64,000 bases of DNA from Parastagonospora avenae f. sp. tritici 18332-5 (taxonomy: Eukaryota > Ascomycota > Dothideomycetes > Pleosporales > Phaeosphaeriaceae): contig JAFJTR010000019.1 in the NCBI GenBank assembly GCA_022559985.1, positions 186,001 through 250,000 of the forward strand, in the 5' to 3' direction. Below are positions 11,255 to 22,187 of this stretch, piece by piece. The notes under the pieces were generated by a model. That model was given only the letters and a program-made list of their open reading frames with translations. It was not told the origin of the DNA and did no database searches. The stretch's first letter is position 1. Every line of letters starts with the position of its first letter. The translations under genes and the position numbers were made by a program.

Positions 11255-14200
11255 TTACCAATCCTCCCCCTTTTGCCTCCCCTGCATAGCCGCCTGCCTC
11301 TGCCTCAACGCCTCCGCGAGTCCCCCCGCAATACTCCCACTACTATCCCTAGGTCCTCCCCCATCGACTCCACTCCCACTATACCCGCTATCCCTCGCCG
11401 AGTCGGGCGCCGGCTTCCTGCCCGCGGGCCGCTTAGTCGGGGGCGCGGGGGGCTTTGGCTTGCCGTTTGCCGGACGTGCGGGCGGTGGCGGAGGAGGTGG
11501 TGGAGCGGCGGATTTGACTTCTTCGAGGTACGCGGAGGGCGCCCAGCCCGAGGCGGATTTGTCCAGGCGCGAGGCGAGCCACCAACCTAGAGTAATTGTG
11601 TTAGTATGTGTGAAGGCGGGAGGGGGGATGGGGAGTGACGTACCGTTGTTTTCCTTCTGAGTGACTAGGATGATTTCGTCTTTGCGGATACTTAGCTCAC
11701 CGGCCGATTGTCCTGCAAAGTCGTATAGAGCCTTGTATGTTGGTTCCTTGGGTGCAGGTGGTGCTGCAGGTGGGCCAGGTGGTGGAGGGGGTGGAGGTGC
11801 TCGGCCTGCTGACGAATTTGCTGCGTGACTTGTGCCGTTCGACAGTGCGGCCATCGGCTGGGGTACAGCTCGGGGTTGCGCGGCTGCAGGCGTAGGTACT
11901 GCTCTGGGTTGTGCAGCTGCAGGTGTGGGCACAGGTCTCGGTTGCGCAGGGCGACTGGCAAGCTTGGATGGACCTCCGCCAGGACCACCGGGCCGCAGAA
12001 GCTTACCCTTAGTGATAGGCTTTGCTGCGATTTGTTTTCCTTTGGGTGTAGCCTTTGACACGGAATTGGGGGGTTCGCCGGGTCCGGTGTGGATTGTGCC
12101 ACTCTTGTACAGATCATCGCGTGGTACCGTAGTATCCTTGATGACCTTGACTTGGGCTGGCTTGCCGGGTTTCTTGTTGTACTCGATGCTGTGTTGTGTT
12201 AGTCTCGTGTACTTCATTTGAGATATAGGACACTTACGTCTCGCCTATTTTGATGGTCAATGATCCCCGCAGAACATTGGTCAGGTGGGTAAAGAATTCT
12301 GTCTTGAAGATGCAGTTGACAAGCGGGTCTGGCTCTGTTGGTGAACCCGCACCGATGGAGAACCAGTCGTCCTTCAGTGTCGAGCAGGAGACGAACTTGA
12401 TCGCACCAACGGGAATGGTTCTTTCAGCTTGGATCTGAACTTGTCTGTTCACAAGCACTTGCTTAACGAGATAGACGTTCCTCTTCGTTAGGACCAAGGT
12501 CCGAGGCTCCGGCTTACTCGAGCGTCCTAGCTTCGATACAAGCACTTCCGCTCTGCATGAGAACGGCACCTCTTCGCTTCCAGATATTCCAATGGCGTTC
12601 GCAATGACCTCACCTGGGCCGCCTCTGTTGCCGATGCCAAGATAATCACCCATAAATCTCCGGTAGCCTACAAGACTGTAACGTCGCCTTTCTTTGCGAC
12701 CCTGAAGGATCTTGTGGCCTTGATCACGAAGTTCGATGAACTCTTTGCCGCCGTTGAGCTTGCGCCAGAACCTTTGAATGCGTATCGCACATTCGGATCG
12801 GTAACGCAGGTAGTTTCGCCAAGCTCTTTGGATTCGAATCGCCATGTTGTGCCAGTATCGGTCGCGCATCGTTTCCAGAGCAAAGAGTGTCTCGGGTGTC
12901 TTGATGAATACCTTCGTAACACCCATCTGGAACTCCTCAGCTGGAATGTTAGTGTCCTTCAAGATCTGCTTTGCACCAGTTTCGTAGTCGCCAGTCCAAG
13001 TGTACTCTCCAGCGTAGGAACATTTTGGAGACAACAAGAAAAAGCGTTCGACAAACTTGTCAAAAGTTTGACGCGAAGCAAACCCGGCTCGGCGAATTCG
13101 AACGTTCTCTTGTAGACCAAGATATTTGATCTGATGCATGACGTTCGGATCGTTGTATTCCTTTGGCGACTTGTTCTCGTTGGGCTTGATAGTACGAATG
13201 TAAGACGGGCGGGCTTGCATAAGCGTGGTAACCAAATCATTTGCGGAGGCCTTGATCTTATCTCCTGCAGTAGGAGGCCGCCGCCTGTTGTCTTGGTCAA
13301 CCTGGTTGGGGAACAATGTGTGGACAAACGTGTTTCCACTGTTACCCAGGAGGTTCAGCAAGTCCTTCAGCAACTGGTCCTTGTTCTTGTCAGTCATACC
13401 ATCGATTGCGTACGACACATCTCCAGCGTAGTGCTTGATGACGAATTGGCCTTGGCGTGGTTGGAAGTTGGGGTTCGAAGAGAGGGCATTCAGTCGCTGG
13501 ACAAAGGTCTGATCTGCAGCCGTTGGATCTGCGTGAGCGGTGGCGCACGCATCGTTAAGGGCGGCGAAGACACCGGGTGGCCGCTTCTCCTCGATGAGCT
13601 CGCACACGATCTTGTTGTCGAAGTACTTGATAGGCGTCCACTTGATCTGTTCCCGCTCGTATTCTTCTTGTTCCGCCTTCAAGGTCAGCTGGATAAAGAT
13701 CTGCTGCAGCTTCTCGTTAACGTAGTTGATGCACAGCTGCTCAAAGCTGTTGCGCTCAAAGATCTCAAATCCGTAGATATCCAGGATACCGATCGAATGC
13801 GCAGTGGCACCGCGGGCTTTCAAAGATATGTTCACGCGCTGCACGATCCAGTCGAAAAGGTTGAAGTAGATCCCCTTCGCGAGCGCATCCCGTACAGCTC
13901 CTGCTTGGGCGATATTGAGCGGCACGTCATACACTGAACCCCTCCGGCCGCCACGGCTTGTCTCCATAATGCGAATGGTGAGCGCTTTGTTGACATGTGC
14001 CGAATCTACCTCTAGGAGGTAGGCCAGAAAGTCGACTACCGACTGGTCTGCGATTGCGGCGTTGCCGGAGTCATCTTCTTGGAAAGATACGTTTCCTAGC
14101 CACAAAATTGCTGCAAGCATTCGGAAAATGTTGTCCTGTTCTGCTTGCTCCAGACCAATAACCTTCATAGCATTTAGTGTGTCCTGGAACTCGGCATGGT

Positions 14201-15303
14201 CGTCGATGCCTGGAACGTCGTAACACTTCGATCGGCTCGTATAAAGGTAGGATTGCGGTTGCTGTAGGCCGAATATTTCTGCGATTGTCAGAAATGCGTA
14301 CTCCGAAAAGTGGTCATGTATACATACCTCTGTACTGCGATGATGCCGCTTTTGTAAACTGGTAAAATATGTGGAAATTGCGCTCGTTTGTGATCTGTCC
14401 CACCACTCGTGTCTTCTCCAGTAGGTAGTTGTTAATGTTAGCTCCCACCGGCTCTCCCTGTGCGTTGAAGTGGATCTCGAGGTATTTTCCAAATCGCGAA
14501 GAGTTGTTGTTCCTCAGCGTCTTTGCGTTTCCGAATGATTCCAGCAGAGGATTTGTGGCCAGCACCATGTCCTTGATCTCCTGAATCGAAGAATTGCTTC
14601 CCCCAGAGACACTGGCAATGTACTGCATGAGGCGCTTCGCTGCCTCGGTCTTTCCTGCTCCAGATTCTCCTGAAATGATGACACATTGGTTCTCCTTGTA
14701 TGCGTTCATGTTATAGTACGAGGACTCGGCGATTGCGAAGACATGTGGTGGGACCTGCTCTCGTTAGTCCAGAGCGCCCATGGGAAGTTATGCGCCGCAC
14801 CTCCAACCTATTCTTGCCCTTGTAGCTGTCGAGTACTTGGTCGGTGTATATGCCCACTGCCCGCTGTCAGCATCTCCACATACTATGCACCGGTTTCCCA
14901 CTTACAGTCGCGGAAAGGGTTCACAGACACCAGCACGTGTCCGATGTATGTCTATGCCTCCGTCAGTCGCTGTGCCCCTCTCCTTTCAAGTACTGGGCGG
15001 GCGCGGGGCATGCGCTTGCGGGTTGACGCACGTATATCTCGCCATTCTCGAAGCGCTTCTTCAGGTTCTCGTTGATCGCCTCGTTGGAAACCTTGCTGAT
15101 CAGGGTGAGATCTGAGACTCCGACTTCCTTCTTTTTGGTGGTCTCAAAGACGGCCTTCTTTGCGAATTGCGACTTTGGCTGTCCCCCGCCGCCTGCAGCA
15201 GCATCCTTTTTGCGCCCTGCGCGCTTCGTTACTGCCTACATAGAGCTCCAGTCAGCGCATGTTGAGGGAGCTTGGGACTTTGCATTTGGGGGCCTGGTAC
15301 CAT
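11255..15303 (-). CDS. myo1: Class I myosin (long-tailed, SH3, acidic tail)
   Basis: Actin-based motor of cortical patches, needed in fungi for endocytosis and polarised growth. Proposed exons are 15303-15301, 15235-15032, 14951-14906, 14856-14801, 14754-14328, 14278-12238, 12188-11644 and 11586-11255, about 1217 residues. The P-loop GESGAGKT is at 132-139, the TEDS-site Ser in RRGSVYDVP at about 361, and two IQ motifs at about 718-750 (IRIQRAWRNYLRYR, IRIQRFWRK). A basic TH1 lipid-binding tail follows, then a Pro/Ala-rich TH2 region. The SH3 domain is at about 1076-1135 (ALYDFAGQSAGELS). The protein ends in the acidic Arp2/3-activating tail GEDW. All exon phases agree. The first exon is uncertain: the reading frame stops just upstream of the acceptor at 15236, and the best upstream start is an ATG at 15303 followed directly by GTACCA, giving a start-codon-only exon (M|AVTKRAG). 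Confidence 0.93.
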
Positions 15304-15977
15304 GGCTGATGCCCAACTGCGAGCTCAAGTGGTGGCTCGAGTCAATCAATGGGGGGGGGGTGTCGTGTGTGCTGTTGGACCCGGGTATGTAGACCGCTAT
15401 GGATCTGAAGCGGCGGCGAAGGTGAATGGAAGACAGGTGAAGTGCGTCGCCGCGCGAAATGTGCATGTGTACGATCAGCGGGCAGCGTTCCTAGAATCCC
15501 AGCGCACGATGACGGCGGCCTTGTCGGGACGGACAAGCTCCAGCCCCACTCGCGCCGCACAGCCTCTTTTCAGACGACGCGCAAGCCAACGCCCAACTCC
15601 TCGCCATGTAATCATCAAATGTGATTACTTCACAAGTATTTGCCTCCACAGTCGCGTCAATTACGTGTCGTTCAGCAACCTCCAGGCAGCAACAAATGGC
15701 AGTCGGAGCCACGTCCCGATCACTCATAGTCACTACCACATACTCGAGATCAAGATGATTTGAATGTTTGATTTCTCAGTCACCTGCAAATGCTAGGCTA
15801 CAAATTCTTTACGCCGTCCCTGGTATGCAAACCATCATAAATGAGCGTTCAACGAAAGCGAACGCGCCTCGACAACATATGTCAAGAAAGAAAGAGACGC
15901 CTTGAAAATGCCTATGCCCAGGTAACAATACCCAAAAGCGCCATCGCTTGCCGTCCAAAAATCCCAAAGTGCATAAA
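15304..15977. promoter_or_regulatory. Myosin promoter region / Polo kinase 3' flank
   Basis: About 670 bases between two minus-strand genes. It should carry the myosin promoter and 5' UTR. It includes a G9 run at 15352-15360 and several short open frames with no family resemblance. If the proposed myosin start exon is wrong, the true first exon must lie here. Confidence 0.45.
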
Positions 15978-18705
15978 TCATGTGAAAACGTCACCGCCGT
16001 ATCGTCCAACACTCGCCCAGTCAAGGCGCTTCGTCTCCTCCAGCTGAGGCCCCTCCCAGACATGGTCTGTAGGCTTTGCCAAACATCCTAGACCGCCCTG
16101 TTGACACCATTCCGACACCAGACGGTGTATAAACTCAATCTTTTCCCGTAGGAGGTTGACCTCCGTCTGCTCTTTGTAGTTCTCTTGATCTGCAGTTCCA
16201 AACAGGAGCTTCTGTAGAGAGGCAGCTAGGACAGCGCGTGTCTTGACATACTTCCATGGCAGGTGCTCGGACTTTCCCTTGTCATAATCCTCCATCCTCA
16301 AAGCTGCCTCTACTGGAAGGCAAACAAATTTCCCGTAAGCAGCGTCGGCTGATAGGACCAACTTGGTATGGTCCGGAAAGTTGACCTGGAAGGCGCCGTC
16401 TTCGAAACCCCATATGCCAACGCTGCCGAGTCTTTGATAGAACTTGACAAAGTTCGCCCGATTGGGGTCCCTCCTGTATGGCGCGTCCTCATCGGATATA
16501 GACGCGCACATGTAGCGTCCGAATTTGTGCCATACGGTCCGTACCTCCTCGACGCGTCGCTTGTCGAGCACTTCGATACGGGTCAATCCTCGATCCTTCT
16601 TCACAGTCGTATAGAAGCTGAGGGCAACGTTCTTCGCTTGTTCCCGGTTCTTGCCAGCGTTTCTCAAGTGGGTGTATCCATCAAGGGCAAATGCTGCCGT
16701 GACCGGGTATTTGTCTTCTGCTGTCAAGAGCGTTCCGATTGTGCCGTCATCCAAAACATACCCAACTCCGTACCTGCGTGAGTAGTCCACCCACTTCGCG
16801 ACAAATGGCAGATGTGGGGCTTGGTCTCGTCTGGATTTGATTGTCTTCTTTTCCAGGGCTCGTGCCAGATTGTCGCGAAAGACGTGTAACCGTGCTAATA
16901 CCGATACTGGATCAGTAGCGGGCATTTCTGCACTCATTGTCCTGATCCTTGGTGCGCTTCGCGTCGTTTGTGGTTGTGAAGCTGGTTCTGCCTCTACTTG
17001 TGGCTCTGGCTTCGCACTCGCTCGAACGGTCGTCTTTACAACTCTAAGAGGTGGCAGATCGGGCAATCCTGTCTCAGTGGCTCTAGAAGTCTCCTTGACT
17101 ACGCGTGTTCTTGTACTTGTAGTCACTCGGGACTCCCGTGGTACACGTAGAGGAGCAGGTGCTACAGCGGTCGCGGCTGTCATGCGGCCAGGATTCGAGA
17201 TTTTGCGTATGGCCCGTAATCGAGTTGGCTGTTTGTCTAGCATTCGCTTCGGAGCCTCGGGTTCCTCGACGGGTTCAGCGTTCTCTTTCAATGTAGGCAT
17301 TGTCTGCTCTTTTCTCGAGACCTTTGGCAGTCGACCCTTTGGCCGCTCATTGGCTGTGGTCTCTGTGAGGGCTGCACCGTCGGAAGATGTCTCCTTCTCT
17401 TCTGAGATCTCGCTCAAGCCTCCGGTCGGCTGGTGTGGCCATTGCACGCGTGCAGGGAAAGGCACGTACACGCAGTCTTTGGCGAAAGGGATGTTGGGCT
17501 GCTTGCCCGCCTCGATCTCCTTCTGACAATCCTTTGCTACCGTTTTATTTCTTCTGCTGCCATATGCTCCGAAGGATTTTCCTGGCTCGTATTCTCCAAC
17601 GGCAGACGCCTTGCACATTGTCCACCACTCCTCAGTGTAGCCGCGTTTGATGGTCGATGCTGTTGGGGGGCGAATCTTAGACCACTTGGGTATTCTCGAG
17701 GTGCATGCACTTTCCAGCTCGAGCGGGATGTAGCCCAATTTGAAGAATGGATGGGCGACAATTTGATCGGGGGTGGGTCGCTCGTCTTCGTGTACGAGCA
17801 GCAATGACACGATATCTCGTAGGTCGTCGGTGATCTCATTGGCGAACTTGGCTAGGTCTGGCCAGGTGTAGTCGCAAGCCTTGAGCTTGCGGTAGATATC
17901 TTCGCGCTTCGCAGCATGGAATGGTGCCCTTCCAACAGCAAGTGTGTACCTAGACATGTAAGTGTTGGTCACCACCGAATTGGGATAGTCCTCTCACATC
18001 ATGATGCCGATTGCCCACAGATCCACCTTCTCGTCGTGGCCTTTGCCCGTCTTCTCAAGTACCTCGGGTGCCAGATAGTTGGGTGTGCCACACATAGTGG
18101 TTCTTCGGATCGCGCCATAGTCACTCTGTGACACAAGCAGTGCAGCGAGTCCAAAGTCGCCAACCTTGACGTTCATGTCTCGGTCCAGGAAGAGGTTGCC
18201 GGTCTTGAGGTCTCGGTGTACGATGTTACGCTGGTGCAGGTACTTGATAGCGCCGCATGTCTGGATCATGAATCGTCGGATCTCGGGCATGGTGAAGTAT
18301 TTTCGCTTCTTGATCGCGTCGGCGAGAGACCCATTTTCGCAGAGCTCGAGGACAACGTAGGTGCTGGTTTCGAAGGAGAAGGCGCGGTAGAATTCGACGA
18401 TATTGGGATGAGATAGTTTCGAATGGATCTGTAATTCAGTGACAAACTACGACGCGTTAGTACAAGTCGCGTCCAGGATTTTCAGTCGTTTGCACCTTTT
18501 GTGCCAGCTTCGGCGGTTCCATCTTGGATTTGACGATCTTCAAAGCGACTGTGCTGCTGCCGAGATGGTCGTGCCCCATCAGCTTCGCGCGATGGCAGAT
18601 AGCGAAGCCACCTTTGCCCAGGTGTGGGCCCGTCTCATATTGTAGACCTTCCGGATCTCGCACCACGCTGGGCGGCGCATCAGCGTGTATAGACGAGGCA
18701 GACAT
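15978..18705 (-). CDS. cdc5: Polo-like serine/threonine kinase
   Basis: Cell-cycle kinase controlling mitotic entry, septation and mitotic exit. Exons are 18705-18496, 18446-17998 and 17949-15978, about 876 residues. The kinase domain (about 20-285) shows the Gly loop LGKGGFAICHRA, the Lys in VALKIVK, catalytic HRDLKTGN, DFG in VGDFGLA, and the T-loop TMCGTPNYLAPEVL with the activating Thr. A Thr/Pro/basic linker of some 280 residues follows. Two polo boxes lie at about 598-680 (WVDYSRRYGVGYVLDDGT) and 690-775 (FGRYMCASISDED). The start ATG gives a short Ser-rich leader (MSASSIHADAPP), and intron phases (0 and 2) are consistent. The gene is divergent from the OPA3-like gene. It is the orthologue of yeast Cdc5 / fission yeast Plo1 by architecture. 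Confidence 0.95.
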
Positions 18706-19190
18706 TTGGCGATGGGTTGTCGAAGAGGCGTGATCGCTGATGTTGAACAGAGACCCTCGAACGTCAATGTTGTTAGTGCGTTGGCTGTTTCCACAGCAAC
18801 CGCTTCGCTACCCGCGCCTACTGCACTTCTATCCGAATTCGCACAAGGTGGCCTGGTGCAAGCTTGCACAACTTCTGTACATATGTCGTGGAGCAAATAG
18901 GAAGACTTTCCACATGATAGAATACTTGTGGTGCCGTCGTTTTGGTAGGCACTTGCGCAGGGCCGTCACGATTGACGTCGGCCTTGCGGACCTCCGAGCT
19001 ATCAGGCAGCTTTGAATTCGGCAACTTCGCGCTCCATTACACCTCCACAACATCATTGGAGCTCTTTCAAGCCGTCGCGAGCACGTTTGGACGAGTATCA
19101 ACACATGCAAGCTACAATGAGTGCCGAATCATAGCCCAATTACACGACACGCCTCCCCAGAACTAGTCCGAAGCTCCTTCATAGCCCACC
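18706..19190. promoter_or_regulatory. Shared divergent promoter, Polo kinase / OPA3-like
   Basis: A 485-base intergenic region between two start codons facing away from each other (18705 minus, 19191 plus). It must hold both promoters. No specific binding site was recognised. Confidence 0.5.
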
Positions 19191-20022
19191 ATGTCGCTCA
19201 CCCTCAAGGTCACCTCGCTGTTCGTGCGGACACTGGCGAAGCCTATGGCTGTAAAGCTTCCCATGCGATTCATGCTCGACCTAGAACTCACTCTTGCAGA
19301 ATGCCATCAAACGCAATGCCCATGAACACCAGCGCTTTCGAAGAGTTTGTGTCAAATTCGCCCAAGGCCTGCATCGCATCGACATGCGCATGCGCCTCGG
19401 ACTGCTTCAGGACCCCGCAGTCATCGATCGTCAGATCAAGAAGGAGCTGCAGGCAGCTGAAGCGGCGCGACAAAAGGCTGCAATGCCCACAGTCATGACC
19501 GAGGAGGAAATGAAGGCAGATGAAGCTTTGACAGAAAAAGAGAGGGAAGCTATACGAAAGAAGGCCGAAGAACGGACAAAGCCCCGCATACGGCCGCTAT
19601 CTGAGCAGAAGGCGATCGAAATGGGAGCGAACTTCGCCGCGGAAACCTTCATATTCGCTGTGGGCATTGGTGTGATTGTGTTCGAGCAATGGCGGCAAAG
19701 GCGCAAAGCGCGCAATGCCAGAGACGATATCCGCGAAGACCTGGAAGAGATGCAGAATGAGCTCAGGGCGGTCAAGGCAGAGCTGGAAGAATTCAAGGCC
19801 CGACACCCAGAGCCTGCGCCATCGGGACGGCTGCTAGGCTTCTGGAAAGGAAGTGGGAAGACTGAAGATAAGAAGGATCCCAAGCAGACCGTGGAGCCAA
19901 CGCCGGCAGTAATCACGCCACCCAGCACGCGAGCTCCCACGACCGACCCTTCGAATATCCCTTGTCCAAGTGAAGAGATGGAGCCACAACAAGAAACCCC
20001 ACCCAACGAAACGAGACATTGA
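19191..20022 (+). CDS. OPA3-like mitochondrial protein
   Basis: Member of the OPA3 family, mitochondrial proteins linked in animals to optic atrophy and membrane or lipid homeostasis; the biochemical role is not settled. Exons are 19191-19250 and 19300-20022, 260 residues. The N-terminus MSLTLKVTSLFVRTLAKPMA is the typical OPA3 start. It is joined by the 49-base intron to NAIKRNAHEHQRFRRVCV and then HRIDMRMRLGLLQD, both hallmark segments. A hydrophobic segment (FAAETFIFAVGIGVIVFEQW, about residues 130-149) is followed by a basic run and a coiled coil (about 155-188). The tail is Pro/Thr-rich. The intron is required, because reading through shifts the frame. Confidence 0.92.
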
Positions 20023-20721
20023 TAAGAAAAGTGGGGCCGTTCACTTTGTACAAATAGAAGGCACACATAGAGCTACATCTCGCGCATATATCTCCTCTCA
20101 GATACCCCATTTAGGTTTGTAAACAAAAGAGCAGGACTCTGTCCGCGTTATATGAATAGCCGTAGAATTTCCTTTGGACAATTTTCTCTGCCGTAACAAT
20201 TTCTGTCCGTCTGTGTATTTTGCAATATACCAGGAGAGTAAGAATGACCTACAAGCAAATTCGGCGATGCAACATTGTATTAACACGGTGAATACACTCA
20301 AAGCGGAAAGACTCATGGTGCTCATACTAGCGCTTCATTGCGTCTTATATCTTGCTTGCAAATATGTACTGGCATTCCGGCAGTCATTCGCTCCTTCCCT
20401 ACTTTTTACCGTGCCTTCCTTATCCTGTTCAACAGCTCCGCTATCACATGACTTAACGAGCTTTTCCGTACCTAGTATGGTATCTCCTCTCTCTCTCACA
20501 ATCAATCCCTACTGCGTGTGCTTATGTGCTTATGTCCAGTTGCATACTTGATCGAATCCGACGCCTCTCACCTGCAGTTCATCACTGTTACTCGTGCATT
20601 GCTGGTCACAAAACAGGAAGGTACGTGACATCCCGAAGTTATCGACGACCACCTAACGCGCTGACCAGCTGAAGTGATCAGATTAGCGCAGTCTTGCACA
20701 GGCTACTATACATCAAATTCC
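20023..20721. other. Intergenic, nothing recognised
   Basis: About 700 bases between two plus-strand genes, A/T-richer than the flanking genes. A 125-codon open frame here has no family motif and no splice support. It presumably holds the OPA3-like terminator and the promoter of the next gene. Confidence 0.4.
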
Positions 20722-21240
20722 ATGATGGATAGCTCGAACATCCTCGACAGCGCCAGACCTGCAAAGCGTGCTCGCCTCTCACTTCTCGAAGACGCCAGCT
20801 GCACATCTACAACGGACCATACAGACAGCGTATTGCGTCAGCAGATCGATGGCACTGGCAACTACTACCAGCAACGCCATACGCATGAAGCCAGGCCTAG
20901 CATCATCCAGTCCTCACTTCCACGCGCGCACTCCCAATCCCAGTCCCTTCGCCCCCAGCACCACCAAGCAGTTACGCAGATCCCATATGTTCCACCGACC
21001 CGCAAGCCAGAAAGCGCAGTCACTGATATCTTGCCCTACTGCACCACCGAGCCGCCACTGAAACAAGAGCAAGTCATCGCGCTGAGCGACATCGTGGGCA
21101 GCGTGGGTGAACTTGTCGTCCTCGCACTGGGCGCAGCGGACGGTGACCGTGCATGTGCGGATACGATGGGCAATGTAGTGGGTGCGGCGGCAGCGGGTAG
21201 TATCATCGATTTCTTCGCGGAGGAGTGGGAGGTAGAGTGA
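20722..21240 (+). CDS. Unknown protein with a basic nuclear-localisation-like motif
   Basis: A single-exon open frame of 172 residues from ATG 20722 (MMDSSNILDSARPAKRARL). An earlier in-frame GTG at 20674 is not a credible start. Near the N-terminus PAKRARL resembles a monopartite nuclear localisation signal. The middle (about 40-105) is polar and rich in Gln, His, Ser and Pro. The C-terminal 60 residues are less biased: an Ala/Gly-rich helical stretch (SVGELVVLALGAADGD) and an acidic end (FFAEEWEVE). I do not recognise the family. The structured C-terminus and low-complexity front suggest a real nuclear protein rather than a chance frame. Confidence 0.55.
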   Translation: MMDSSNILDSARPAKRARLSLLEDASCTSTTDHTDSVLRQQIDGTGNYYQQRHTHEARPSIIQSSLPRAHSQSQSLRPQHHQAVTQIPYVPPTRKPESAVTDILPYCTTEPPLKQEQVIALSDIVGSVGELVVLALGAADGDRACADTMGNVVGAAAAGSIIDFFAEEWEVE

Positions 21241-22187
21241 AAGTGCAGCTCAAACCCAAGCCCGACTCCAATAACAATCAAAACACACGCTCTCAAACCC
21301 GCAACATCGCGCACTCACAGCCCACACTTCATACCCCACCTCCCCTTATAACTCTACCTATGCCCTAGTATATATCTTAAACAAATCCTCAAAGATGGAA
21401 TCGCTTTGAGGTCGGGCCTTCCGAACTATGACCGAATACCGACCAGTCCGCTGGAGGTTGCGAGTTCGAGCCCGTGATAAAACTCCTACGGCGTTTTCAG
21501 CAACGCAAGTTACATCTACGGTATTGAATCTGAAAATGATTCTGCCCAAGTCAGGGCTGGCTATTCTTTTTGCTATTTTTGGGTCCTTTTTTGTTTACTT
21601 TGAGGGAAGAGCGGGAGAGGTAAGAGGCGAGCGCGGGGTGATTGGACACTTAGATGATGACAGATTTTGAATTTTGAGCATTGAAGAGTATATATGGGCT
21701 AAAGTAGAAAGGGCTGTGGTATATCCAAGTAAGAAAGCTGTGGAGTAGGACCGCGCACTCTTTCATAGACAGCACCTCCACAACTCCACCCTCAGTACAG
21801 GCATCAACCCATTCATTCTAGACCTCAGCACTCGCGACCTGCACGTGTGAAACAGCCTTGCGGTATCATCACTTGTCGGTGGATGAAGGCCTTTATGGCT
21901 TTCTGGTCGCGTTTCTGATATGATCTACCTGTATGCTCGAACTGTTTCGTGGAGGCGCAAGGTATAGACACTGGTTGCGGTTGTGAATTTTAGCTATACT
22001 CTATTTTTTGGTTCTGATCCAATATACAATGGCCAATCGGATCAGCAGTCTGTTTTTCGAGGCAGTGATGTTTGGTTCGTGGTTGCGCTAGTGTACCGTG
22101 AGTCTTGCACAGATGGCTGGACAGCATGTTGGATCATTGAGACACAATATATTGAGAGCCTCATGCGACATAAATTCATTGCTAAGC
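21241..22187. other. Intergenic between convergent genes, nothing recognised
   Basis: About 950 bases between the 3' ends of a plus-strand gene (21240) and a minus-strand gene (22188). It should hold both terminators. A short segment near 21465 resembles a tRNA T-loop but does not fold as a tRNA (see rejected items). Confidence 0.45.

Noticed and set aside
13134..13937. 267-codon plus-strand frame within the myosin gene
   Set aside because: Antisense shadow of the myosin motor domain; Val/Leu-rich with no motif.
16837..17526. 229-codon plus-strand frame within Polo kinase
   Set aside because: Antisense shadow of the kinase linker; no domain.
21440..21500. Possible tRNA (GAGGTTGCGAGTTCGAGCC resembles a variable loop plus T-loop)
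   Set aside because: The T-stem does not pair (GCGAG against CCGTG), and no matching acceptor or anticodon stem could be built on either strand.
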